Both the position numbers and the translations under genes were made by a program. DNA of 64,000 nucleotides. Source: Marinicellulosiphila megalodicopiae. GTDB lineage: Bacteria; Pseudomonadota; Gammaproteobacteria; Pseudomonadales; Natronospirillaceae. Location: the NCBI RefSeq assembly GCF_045862395.1, contig NZ_AP023087.1:2728001-2792000 (forward strand). The letters run 5' to 3'. Position 1 is the first letter of the stretch, and every line of letters starts with the position of its first letter. Below are positions 34,155 through 42,900 of the stretch, one piece after another. The notes beneath the pieces are model-generated. The model worked only from the letters and a program-made list of their open reading frames with translations. It did not search any database and had not been told where the DNA came from.

Positions 34155-34595
34155 TTACGTGGATAGTGTCGCCACCATTTTTACGTGTTCAACACCTGTT
34201 AGTTTTACTTTATATGGTTTTTCACTAGCAACAAAACCACAATTTTCGTAGAGTTTTTGAGCCGATACTTGAGCATTCAATTGAATGCTAGTCGCCCCAA
34301 GTGATTGAGCACGTTTTATGAGCTTTAACAGTAGCGCTGTCGCATAGCCGTTTTTACGATGAGCTTCAGGCACTATGACTTGAGAGATTCTAAGCACACC
34401 ATTTTCAAGTGGTGATAACCTACCATATGCCAAAATTTCTGATTGATTAAGCAACGCCAAATGAAAACTTACGGGTTCTAGCTCATCGGGTGTGACTGAC
34501 TTAGGCAAACCAAAATCTTTAAAGAAGGTACGATATCGAAGCTCCATCGTCTGATCATACAGTGGGCTATTGCTATTAAATTCTATGAATTCCAT
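34155..34595 (-). CDS. GNAT-family N-acetyltransferase (ElaA-like)
   Basis: About 146 residues with the ElaA-type GNAT layout: LYDQTMELRYRTFFKDFGLP, then the central beta4 and motif A (ISQVIVPEAHRKNGYATALLL in parts, giving the HRxxGxA pyrophosphate-binding turn) and motif B (LNAQVSAQKLYENCGFV). I start at the ATG at 34595 with GTGGAA upstream; the alternative GTG at 34607 would use that site as codons. It is upstream of, and in the same orientation as, the other GNAT gene. Substrate unknown. Confidence 0.82.
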   Translation of the reverse strand: MEFIEFNSNSPLYDQTMELRYRTFFKDFGLPKSVTPDELEPVSFHLALLNQSEILAYGRLSPLENGVLRISQVIVPEAHRKNGYATALLLKLIKRAQSLGATSIQLNAQVSAQKLYENCGFVASEKPYKVKLTGVEHVKMVATLST

Positions 34596-34689
34596 TTTTG
34601 TTTCCACATTAATTAGACATTCATAATAACTTATAGGGTTTACCTTTGATATCTGACTAGTTTTGATTTTTAGATTTTTGACAAAAAAA

Positions 34690-34742
34690 GGCTAATCTTT
34701 TTGGGATTGGCCTTGGTTTTACTTTGGGTGTCTGGATTAGCC
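34690..34742. repeat. Inverted repeat upstream of the second GNAT gene
   Basis: GGCTAATC (34690-34697) and GATTAGCC (34735-34742) are perfect inverted 8-mers. The right arm adjoins one of three TGGGTGTC boxes (33420, 33994, 34725) that delimit the two GNAT genes. Confidence 0.5.
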
Positions 34743-34748
34743 GATTAT

Positions 34749-34777
34749 AACTCAGAAGTGACATCCACTTTTGTACA
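34749..34777. repeat. 29-bp REP-like repeat, copy 1
   Basis: The unit contains the hairpin CAGAAGTG-ACATC-CACTTTTG (one wobble) followed by TACA. On the minus strand GTAC precedes the palindrome, analogous to a REP head. Confidence 0.75.
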
Positions 34778-34799
34778 TTTGTGAAACTCAGTAACTCGA

Positions 34800-34828
34800 A
34801 ACTCAGAAGTGACATCCACTTTTGTACA
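34800..34828. repeat. 29-bp REP-like repeat, copy 2
   Basis: Identical to the copy at 34749 over the full unit. It starts the ~456-bp duplicated block that contains the truncated transposase. Confidence 0.8.
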
Positions 34829-34895
34829 ATTCATTACAATTATAAGGATGTAAACCTGCCAAACTCATCTATCTTTTAATAAACCATTCAATTAG

Positions 34896-35324
34896 ATGAC
34901 GATGATTATGGCTATTAAAGGCTCCGCACAGATTGATCTCACTTTAACCACAAAATTTCATTGTTGTACACGTGCAGTCAGAAAAGCCTTCATCCTTGAT
35001 GATCATTCGAAAGATGATCCAGACAAAATTGATCGTAGAAAATGGATTGAAGATCGTATTCTTTTTTTAACCACTGTGTTTGCCATTGATGTTTGTGCTT
35101 ATGCTGTGATGAGCAACCATTATCATGTTATTTTGGATGTGCACAAAAGCAATTCAGATGTATGGTCTCCTTTAGAAGTCATTACTCGCTGGCACAAGAT
35201 TTACAAGGGCACTGAATTATCAAGATCTTATCTTAAAGGTAAAAATTTAAGTGACGAGAAACCAGAAGTGACACTCACTTTTGTACGACCCAGAAGTGAA
35301 AGACCCAGTGAAACTCAGAAGTGA
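34896..35324 (+). pseudogene. Truncated HUH (REP-associated/Y1) transposase copy
   Basis: The first ~119 residues match the intact transposase at 35408, including the HUH motif SNHYHVIL (His75, His77). After KGKNLSD the frame runs into degenerate copies of the 29-bp repeat and stops after 142 codons, so the catalytic tyrosine region is missing. It could at most encode a fragment; its promoter region is the same as that of the full copy. Confidence 0.85.
35260..35287. repeat. Degenerate REP-like repeat, copy 3
   Basis: CCAGAAGTGACACTCACTTTTG keeps the arms of the 29-bp unit with changes in the loop; it marks the break point of the truncated transposase copy. A further fragment, CCAGAAGTGAAAG, follows. 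Confidence 0.6.
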
Positions 35325-35340
35325 CATCCACTTTTGTACA
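35312..35340. repeat. 29-bp REP-like repeat, copy 4
   Basis: Same unit as at 34749 and 34800, placed 68 bases upstream of the intact transposase start. Confidence 0.8.
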
Positions 35341-35407
35341 ATTCATTACAATTATAAGGGCGTAAAACTGACAAACTCAACTATCTTTTAATAAACCACT
35401 CAATTAG

Positions 35408-36412
35408 ATGACGATGATTATGGCTGTTAAACGCTCCGCACAAATTGACCTCACTTTAACCACAAAATTTCATTGTTGTACACGTGCAGTGCGCAAAGCC
35501 TTCATCCTTGATGATCACTCAAAAGATAATCCAGACAAAATTGATCGTAGAAAATGGATTGAAGATCGTATTCTTTTTTTAACCACTGTGTTTGCCATTG
35601 ATGTTTGTGCTTATGCCGTGATGAGCAACCATTATCATGTTATTTTGGATGTGCACAAAAGCAATTCAGATGAATGGTCTCCTTTAGAAGTCATTACTCG
35701 CTGGCACAAGATTTACAAAGGCACTGAATTATCAAGATCTTATCTAAAAGGTAAAAATTTAACTGACATTGAATCTGTGTTAGTCTTAGAATTTGCAGAG
35801 AATTGCCGTAAAAAATTACATGACATCAGTTGGTTTATGCGTAATATTAACGAGCCTTTGGCGCGTATTGCTAATAAAGAAGATGATTGCAAAGGTCGCT
35901 TTTGGGAGTCTCGTTTTAAGTCACAGGCATTATTAGATGAACAAGCATTATTAACTTGCATGGCTTATGTAGACTTAAACCCTATTCGAGCTAATATGAG
36001 TAAGACCATTCAAAAATCAGAATGCACTTCCATTAAAAAACGTTGTGAAAAAGCAAAACAAGCCAGCAACATTAATCATGCTAATCAGCAACCCAAAGCG
36101 CTATCAAAATTAACTGGAAATTACTCAACAACCAAAAAGAATGATATCCCGATTAAAGTAAGTGCTTATATTGAGTTAGTGCAATGGACAGGAAAACAAT
36201 TAAGAGACAACAAAGCTTCGATAAGCAAGCATACACCCTCTGTACTTTCTGAGTTTAATATTGATCCTGATGAGTTTTTATATAGTGCGCAAAATTATGG
36301 CAAACAATTTCATCGAATGGTTGGATCAATTAAAAGTATTTACAATGCGATGAAACATTGTGATATTAATAAAACAGCAGGCATGAAAAAAGCGAAGTCG
36401 TTATTTGGATAA
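35408..36412 (+). CDS. REP-associated tyrosine transposase (Y1/IS200-like HUH domain)
   Basis: A 334-residue single-strand transposase of the RAYT/Y1_Tnp superfamily. The HUH motif SNHYHVIL (His75, His77) binds the metal, and the helix MAYVDLNPIRANMSKT carries the candidate nucleophile Tyr187. The C-terminal basic extension (~200-334) is typical of this longer subgroup. It is preceded by short palindromic repeats of one family (34749, 34800, 35260, 35312), probable substrates. There is no matching repeat seen immediately downstream and no partner gene. The start ATG at 35408 is followed by in-frame ATGs at 35414 and 35420. Confidence 0.87.
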   Translation: MTMIMAVKRSAQIDLTLTTKFHCCTRAVRKAFILDDHSKDNPDKIDRRKWIEDRILFLTTVFAIDVCAYAVMSNHYHVILDVHKSNSDEWSPLEVITRWHKIYKGTELSRSYLKGKNLTDIESVLVLEFAENCRKKLHDISWFMRNINEPLARIANKEDDCKGRFWESRFKSQALLDEQALLTCMAYVDLNPIRANMSKTIQKSECTSIKKRCEKAKQASNINHANQQPKALSKLTGNYSTTKKNDIPIKVSAYIELVQWTGKQLRDNKASISKHTPSVLSEFNIDPDEFLYSAQNYGKQFHRMVGSIKSIYNAMKHCDINKTAGMKKAKSLFG

Positions 36413-36470
36413 TTCCATCAAATTCGTTTTTACTTATGCCCAATAGAAAGTCCTAAATGGACAACCCACT

Positions 36471-36767
36471 TCAACAATAATTTGAAATTTCTAGCGCCAT
36501 ATCAAAATCCCGTTTAGTTAGTCCACCAGCTTCATGGGTTGTTAAATCGATAACTACTTTGTTATACACATTTGACCAATTTGGATGATGATCCGATTTT
36601 TCAGCTATTATCGCTACCTTTGTCATGAATGCAAAAGCCGATATAAAGTCACTGAATTTAAACGTTTGATGTAAATTACCTTCTTTGATGGTCCAAATTT
36701 TATCAATGTTTTTATTTAATATTTCAAGGGATTGTTCAATTATTGCTTGATCCATTTTTTCTATCAT
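36471..36767 (-). CDS. phhB: Pterin-4a-carbinolamine dehydratase
   Basis: A 98-residue protein with the family signature: EKSDHHPNWSNVYNKV followed by VIDLTTHEAGGLTKRD, in which the two His of DHHP and the later His form the pterin site. It dehydrates 4a-hydroxytetrahydropterin formed by aromatic amino acid hydroxylases, or acts as a side-reaction repair enzyme; no phenylalanine hydroxylase gene is nearby. I start at the ATG at 36767 (AAGAAGAG upstream) giving the usual length; a GTG at 36797 would add ten residues. Confidence 0.88.
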   Translation of the reverse strand: MIEKMDQAIIEQSLEILNKNIDKIWTIKEGNLHQTFKFSDFISAFAFMTKVAIIAEKSDHHPNWSNVYNKVVIDLTTHEAGGLTKRDFDMALEISNYC

Positions 36768-37183
36768 ATTAACTCTTCTTTGAATTTTAATTGTCACAAA
36801 TTATAAAACGATACAGCTACTGCAGATCGTATGGCTAAAATCAAAAATAGCAAATGGCACTATTACTTTAGTTAACAAAATGAAACTAAAATAATAAGAT
36901 ACTCAGAAAAACACATAAATTCAGTGATTTTAATCACTTCAACGATTATAACTTTTTTAATCAAATTATAATCAAAACAAACTTCCATTTTTAACAATCT
37001 TATCGTCTATCAACTCAATATCAAACAACTAGATGAAAAAGTAATCCATAAACTAAAATAATTCAAAAAATACAGCTCGAATATAAGCAAGAAATAAGTA
37101 CTATTTACATGTAAACCCAATAAAAAAAGGCCGTAACACAAACGCATTACGACCTAAATTTATATTAAACAATCAACTAACTA
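36768..37183. other. AT-rich intergenic region between phhB and cysE
   Basis: About 415 very AT-rich bases. The only element recognised is the cysE terminator at its right end. No coding frame or strong promoter was identified; it must contain the phhB promoter. Confidence 0.5.
37122..37155 (-). terminator. Terminator of cysE
   Basis: On the minus strand AGGTCGTAA pairs with TTACGGCCT (one mismatch) and is followed by TTTTTTTA; 28 bases past the cysE stop. Confidence 0.8.
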
Positions 37184-37969
37184 TTAATCTTTTTTATTTC
37201 CCATCTCAGTGCCACCACAGCACTCATCCAACTCAAGTCCACGGTCATCCAATTTCAATTTACCTTCTGCTTTAAAATTTTCATCTAAGGCTTTTAGGGT
37301 TTTGCACATTTGGTTGATGCGTTTGTCTTGTTGATGAATATGATCAAGCATTGCATTGATGGAAATTGCGATTGGGTCTGGCATATCACTTGCCCCGTAG
37401 GCTTCAAAACCTAGTTTGTCCGCTAATTTTTTGCGTGTCTCTTCACCTTCATCAGTACTGGTTTTAGTTGCACGCCCAGGCACACCTACAATGGTTACCC
37501 CTTCTGCTACTGCTTTTGTAACCACCGAGTTGGAGCCGATTTTTGCATTTTTTGAAACGGTAAATGGGCCTAATATTTTAGCACCTGCGCCAACTACTAC
37601 CCCATCTTCCAATGTTGGGTGTCGCTTTCCTTTTTGCCAAGATGTGCCGCCTAATGTGACGCCATGATAAATGGTTACATCGTTACCAATTTCTGCGGTT
37701 TCGCCAATCACCACTCCCATACCGTGGTCAATAAATAATCGTTTACCTATTTTTGCACCTGGATGAATTTCAATCCCTGTAATCCAACGAGCAAATTGTG
37801 AAATGGTTCTTGCTAAAAATTTTAAATTTTTATTCCACAGCCAATGGGTCGCACGATAAAAAATCAACGCGTGAATTCCTGGGTAATTCACTAAAATTTC
37901 AAAACTATTTCTGGCCGCAGGGTCACGATCAAAAACGGCATTAATGTCTTCTTTAATTTGTTTAAACAT
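37184..37969 (-). CDS. cysE: Serine O-acetyltransferase
   Basis: A 261-residue hexapeptide-repeat acyltransferase committing serine to cysteine synthesis. The N-terminal helical domain (MFKQIKEDINAVFDRDPAARNS) is followed by the left-handed beta-helix: EIHPGAKIGKRLFIDHGMGV with catalytic His, VTIYHGVTLGGTSWQKGKRHP, and GSNSVVTKAV. The C-terminal tail after the helix is long (~75 residues) and ends without the Ile that usually docks into cysteine synthase (it ends NKKD), so that complex may not form. Gene order with trmJ and suhB is as in pseudomonads, without iscR following. Confidence 0.93.
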   Translation of the reverse strand: MFKQIKEDINAVFDRDPAARNSFEILVNYPGIHALIFYRATHWLWNKNLKFLARTISQFARWITGIEIHPGAKIGKRLFIDHGMGVVIGETAEIGNDVTIYHGVTLGGTSWQKGKRHPTLEDGVVVGAGAKILGPFTVSKNAKIGSNSVVTKAVAEGVTIVGVPGRATKTSTDEGEETRKKLADKLGFEAYGASDMPDPIAISINAMLDHIHQQDKRINQMCKTLKALDENFKAEGKLKLDDRGLELDECCGGTEMGNKKD

Positions 37970-38080
37970 AAATTACTCTTATTATTTATTATCTCGATGG
38001 CGCTTGTGATTAAATCTTTTGGTCCTGGTGAACAATCAACTTTTTCACTTGATCAGTTAGATTGAGTCAAAACGAATTCG

Positions 38081-38809
38081 TTACTGTTTATTCTTATCAA
38101 TTTTGCTCAGCATGCCACGCAATATATTCATTTCTGTGGTCTCTAATTTTGCTTTTGCAAACAGTCGTTTAAATTTTTGCATTAACATTCTTGGGTTGTC
38201 TTGATCTAAAAACTCAATATCTTTTAATGTTTTTTCTAAATGTTCGTAAAACAATTCATGTTGTTTCGCGCTGGCTAATGATTCACATTCAACGGCACTA
38301 ATATTTGTATCCATTAATTGTGTGCGTAATTCATAACCAATCACTTGCATAGCGCTTGCGATATTTAACGAGCTGTAGTTTTCGTTTGCGGGTATTTGAA
38401 TATGAGCATGACATAAACTTAATTCATCATTTGTTAAGCCACTGGATTCTCGACCAAATAATATCGCAACTTTTTGATCGGATTTAATTAGGCCTGACAT
38501 TTCTATACAGGCATTTCTAGCGTCTTGTAGCGGCCAAGGCATTGAGCGGTTTCTGGCGCTGGCGCCAACTATAAAGTGGCAATCGGCAATGGCGTCTTCG
38601 ATATTGTCGAATACCTGTGCGTCATTTAATACATCAGCTGCGCTGCTTGCTCTTGCAGTGGCTTCTTCACAGGGAAATAACTTTGGACTCACCAAGGCTA
38701 ATTTTGAGAAATTCATAGTTTTTAACGCGCGGGCAGCCGCGCCAATATTGCCAGAATGCGAGGTTTGCACCATCACAAATTTAACCTGACTAAACCAAGC
38801 CTGATTCAA
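38081..38809 (-). CDS. trmJ: tRNA (cytidine/uridine-2'-O-)-methyltransferase TrmJ (copy 2)
   Basis: A 242-residue SPOUT methyltransferase with QTSHSGNIGAAARALKTMN, VAILFGRESSGLTNDELSLC and NYSSLNIASAMQVIGYEL, and the C-terminal MNILRGMLSKIDK. TrmJ methylates the ribose of residue 32 in the anticodon loop. It occupies the conserved locus between cysE and a divergent suhB, so it is the likelier canonical TrmJ of the two copies in this window. It starts 109 bases from suhB, sharing the divergent promoter region. Confidence 0.92.
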   Translation of the reverse strand: MNQAWFSQVKFVMVQTSHSGNIGAAARALKTMNFSKLALVSPKLFPCEEATARASSAADVLNDAQVFDNIEDAIADCHFIVGASARNRSMPWPLQDARNACIEMSGLIKSDQKVAILFGRESSGLTNDELSLCHAHIQIPANENYSSLNIASAMQVIGYELRTQLMDTNISAVECESLASAKQHELFYEHLEKTLKDIEFLDQDNPRMLMQKFKRLFAKAKLETTEMNILRGMLSKIDKNKQ

Positions 38810-38857
38810 TGTTTACTCCATTTGCAAAAAATAACTGTATTCTACCTTGTTCACTTG

Positions 38858-38863
38858 TATAAT
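38858..38863 (+). promoter_or_regulatory. Probable -10 element of suhB
   Basis: A consensus TATAAT preceded by TTG lies 55 bases before the suhB start in the trmJ/suhB divergent region; no clear -35 box. Confidence 0.4.
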
Positions 38864-38918
38864 GGCCACCTTTCGGGAATTGACCCGACCGTTCTTTTAA
38901 AAATTGGTGGTATTAATA

Positions 38919-39683
38919 ATGAATCCGACGCTGACGATTGCTTTGCGTGCGGCCAAAGCAGCTGCAGACAAACTTGCTTACGTAACAAATAATTTAGATG
39001 TTTTAACCGCTGAGGGCGACTCTCACAGTTTTGTAGTCGAACAATCATTAGATGATGCCGCCTTTCGTGTTAAAAAAATCCTTTCTAATGCCTACGATGG
39101 CGTTAAAATTTTCAATGCACATGAATCAAATAACCCAACTGCTGAAGACAAAGAATACTGGTATGTTAATGTACTAAGCGGTAGCAACAATTTTGCTATT
39201 GGTTTTGGTTATTTTTGTGTGATTGTTTCCCAATATAAATTAGGCAAAATCGAAAATACAGTCATTGTTAACCCTATGACTGATGAAATTTATACTGCCA
39301 GTCGCGGTCGCGGCGCTCAATACAATGAGAAAAAAATACGCATCAAACAAAAACGCGAAGTACACGATTGCGCCATTGCAAACTTTGCACAAAACGGATG
39401 GGAAAAAGACGCATTATTCACCCGAATTACTGGTTGTAGTGTATTGGATTTATGCCATTTAGCATCAGGTCAATTTGATGCAGTATTTGCTCAAGTTACT
39501 CACCCAATGGAATTACAAGCAGCGTTGTTAGTTTCTTCTGAAGCAGGTGCATTAAGTGGTTCACCTCAAGGCGCCCCGATTAATTCCACAAGCATTGAAG
39601 CATTAGTCTCTAATGCTAAATTATTTAAATCTTTAATAGTTGCTAAAGCACCGGTTGCTGTCATTGCAACTGAAGAAGCTTAA
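38919..39683 (+). CDS. suhB: SuhB-family (inositol monophosphatase fold) protein, metal-site residues lost
   Basis: A 254-residue homologue of SuhB in the standard suhB locus. The IMPase fold is recognisable (VNPMTDEIYTASRGRGAQYN corresponds to the conserved DPMRNELFTATRGQGA of E. coli). The catalytic motif DPLDGTTNF is NVLSGSNNF at residues 84-92, so Asp84 and Asp87 are Asn and Ser, and the later WD motif is ME. Only the Glu near residue 69 remains. It is therefore unlikely to be a phosphatase. SuhB also acts as an rRNA transcription antitermination factor with the Nus proteins, a role that does not need catalysis, and that role may be what is kept. The ATG at 38919 has GGTGG upstream. Confidence 0.87.
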   Translation: MNPTLTIALRAAKAAADKLAYVTNNLDVLTAEGDSHSFVVEQSLDDAAFRVKKILSNAYDGVKIFNAHESNNPTAEDKEYWYVNVLSGSNNFAIGFGYFCVIVSQYKLGKIENTVIVNPMTDEIYTASRGRGAQYNEKKIRIKQKREVHDCAIANFAQNGWEKDALFTRITGCSVLDLCHLASGQFDAVFAQVTHPMELQAALLVSSEAGALSGSPQGAPINSTSIEALVSNAKLFKSLIVAKAPVAVIATEEA

Positions 39684-39694
39684 TCAGATTTATC

Positions 39695-39729
39695 CGCACT
39701 TTTTAAAATGCTAAATTTTAAAAAGTGCG
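39695..39729 (+). terminator. Long perfect hairpin after suhB
   Basis: CGCACTTTTTAAAAT, GCTAA loop, ATTTTAAAAAGTGCG: a perfect 15-bp stem 11 bases past the suhB stop. It lacks a strong T-run, so termination or mRNA 3'-end protection are both possible. Confidence 0.65.
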
Positions 39730-39914
39730 TATTTAATTTATATAACATTTTCTCCCCTCCCCTCCTCTGCCCCAACACTTCTTATATTTATTAAGAAAAT
39801 TTTAATATGGCCTTAGCTTTGCAATAAAATACCAAACCGCTACGCGTTGGAATAATTTTTCCTGTGCGTTAACAAATCATTACTGTTTCGGCCAAGTATT
39901 TCCTTACTTTGGGC

Positions 39915-39941
39915 TAAACTTTTATCGTTTTTTGCCGATAA
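39915..39941 (+). promoter_or_regulatory. Sigma-28 (FliA) promoter of the fliD-like gene
   Basis: TAAA, exactly 15 bases, then GCCGATAA: a full match to the flagellar sigma-28 consensus TAAA-N15-GCCGATAA, ending 30 bases before the fliD start. Confidence 0.88.
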
Positions 39942-39971
39942 CGTAATGAACATATAAGGTACTGTATTGTT

Positions 39972-42900
39972 ATGGCTTCCATCGAATCGTTAGGTATTGG
40001 CTCTGGGTTATTAACCACCGAATTAGCTGAAAATCTTATTAATGCAGAACGTGGTCCGGCCGAGGCGCGTTTAGATGCACAAAAGTCACTAGTTGAAGCT
40101 CGCATTTCTGCTTATGGTGAGCTTAAAGCAAAAATGGATGAGTTTGGCTCAGCTGCGTCCGACCTTAGTTCCTCTAAAAGTATTTTAAAAACAACAGCCA
40201 CTTCATCTAATGAAGATGCCATTACAGCCACCACTAACTCCCTTGCAAAACCAGGTTCCTACATTATGGAAGTTGAGCAAGTGGCACAAAACCATTCTTT
40301 AGCCTCAAAACGATTCGAAGATTTAACCACCACACTTGGCTCCGGCGTCATGACGTTTAAGTTTGGTGAAACGCAATTTACAGACCCAGCGGGTGATTAC
40401 GACGAATTCATTCAAGATATTGATCAAAAAACCCAATCCATTACTATTTCATCAGCAAACAATACAATTTCTGGAATTCGCGACGCCATCAATAAAGAAA
40501 ATTTTGGCGTCACCGCCTCCCTTGTAAATGACGGCGAAGGTTATCGGTTATTATTAACTAGCGATCAGTCGGGCAAAGATTATTCAATGGAAATTTCAGT
40601 TTCAGGCTCAAGCTCTTTAAAAGCGCTAAGTTATAATGAAAACGCCAACGATCCTGATGTGAATATGAAACAAACCCAAAATGCGCAAAATGCAGAGTTC
40701 ACACTAAACGGCCTAGAGATTTCAAGTAAAAACAATGAAGTCGACGAAGTCATTAAAGGCGTAACGTTTGATTTAAAACAAGCCAATATTGGCGAGCCTG
40801 CGACGGTTCGAGTCAAACAAGATACCGATGAATTAACTGAAAAAGTACAGGGCTTTGTTGATAGCTATAATGAATTTCGTGATTTATACAAAAACTATTC
40901 AAAATATAACACCGCCACGAATACAGGCGGTTTATTAAATGACTCAACACTTCGAAACATTGACGCACAAATGCGCAGAGTCATCACCGGAGCGGTTACA
41001 GGAATGGAAGGCGCATCTTTCCAATCCCTTTCGCAAATTGGTATTTATAGTGATCAAAACAACAACTATGCATTAACGCTCGATAACGCCAAATTTTCAG
41101 AAGCAATGAAAACCAGCTCAATTGACGTTGCTGGGGTATTTTCAGTTCAAGGTAATACAAGTGATTCATTAATCGAATACATCAGCCCAGGCTATTACAG
41201 CAAAGCGGGCACTTACGATGTTGAGATAGAAAAAGTTGCCACTCAGGCTTCAATTACAACCACTCCCAGTATGGCACTTGCTTTTATGTCGACCATTCCT
41301 GTGGATGCAAATAATGATCAATTCACTATTAATTTAGATGGCACCGAAGCTGAAATATTCTTAACTCACGGCCTTTATACAAATGGCGAAGACTTAGCAG
41401 ATATGATTCAAGCTGCTATCAATAATAATGATGCCTTAAGTAAAAAAGGCTCATCTATTACAGTCAGCTTTAATGCAGCTGATCAAAACTTTGAATTTAC
41501 CTCAAGTAAATTTGGTTCTAAATCTGAGTTAGCGATCGTTTCAAGTGACATCAATACAGGCTCGACTTTAGGGATTATTACGGGTAATGAAGGTAACGCT
41601 AAGGGAAATTATATATCTAATTTGTCCCAGTACAATTTTTCTGCCACCACGTTACAAGCAGAACAAGAAGTCCTTGAAAATACAGGTATTGATTTTTCAT
41701 CTGACAATGCATCGTTCACTTTAAATGTTAATGGCACGTCAGATGTCGCCGTAGACGGTGTTGATATTTCAATTACTCTTGATGAAGACATCAGTGATCA
41801 ATACGACTCTGAAGGCAATGTGTCCGTTGATAAAACACGCGAAGATGTGCTTGCTCATATTCAAGCTAAAATTGATGAAACCGTACTTAACGGGCATGTC
41901 ACTGCGTCATTTAATAACAATAATCGTTTGGTTTTTTCAACGGCAGAAACAGCAGGAACACAATCAATTGAAATTAAAACCGTTGGCACAAATGTTACTG
42001 ATTCTTTATTAGGATTAAACGCCACTAACGGCCCCCAAAATAGCGGCTTAAATTTAACAGGAGGCGCTGCATTTCAATTAAGTTACACGAATCAAACTGG
42101 AACAACTGACACTTCTGACATTGCAATACCTGATGGATTATATGAAACCAGTGGCGAGTTAACCGCTGCAATTGAAAATGCAATTAATACTCACGCAGAC
42201 GTTATTAATTCTGCCGCTCCAGCTAAAACAGAAGCTGGTACAACCTCTTATGCTGATCCAATTGATTTTGCTACGAACCCAATGGCATTTGAATTTGAAT
42301 ATAATGGTGATCTAATTGATGTTGAAGTCACTAATTTTGATACTGATAATTTAACTTCCATACAAGCTGCTTTAACCGCTGCATTAGGTGGCGCTGATGT
42401 AACAGCCAGTTTCAGCAGTAACAAATTAGTATTAACGACCAATGCTAACGGATCAACTGAAACATTAAACGTCACTAAAAATGGAGATGGCGCAAAAACA
42501 GCAATCGCAGGAGTCACACCACTTGCTGCTACTAATTTTGCATCATCTAATACAACCTTTGATCTAATTGTTGATGGTAAAACCATATCGGTTGATGTAA
42601 TAGAAGATGGCTCAGATTCCGTTGAAGATTCATTGGCTGCCGTACAAAGTGCTCTAAATGACGCGCTGGAATCTGTTGATGGTGGTGATTCGTTTGATGC
42701 CAATGATATTTTAGCCAAACTAGATGATACGGGGCATTTGTATTTTGAAACCCAAAGTGCTCGTGGCGTACAAACATCTGCTACGTTTGGCGCACAATCA
42801 ACCATCAGCATTGCAAATGCCAGCCCAAATGCAAAAACACTTCTCGATTTAGATGATGGAGTAGGAATAAACGGGTTCAACTCCCCTGGTATTCCTCAAG

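Larger units (their letters stand above)
34800..35767. repeat. Tandem duplication of the transposase 5' region (period 512 bp)
   Basis: 34800-35255 and 35312-35767 are nearly identical over ~456 bases, including repeat, upstream region and the first ~119 codons of the transposase. Only scattered substitutions separate them. Confidence 0.9.

Noticed and set aside
34749..35340. CRISPR array from the 29-bp repeats
   Set aside because: Spacing is irregular (51, 460 and 52 bases between starts), spacers are duplicated transposase sequence, and there are no cas genes.
42248..42880. Ser/Ala-rich frame opposite fliD
   Set aside because: Shadow of the Thr/Ser/Asp-rich repeats; fliD is continuous and has a promoter.
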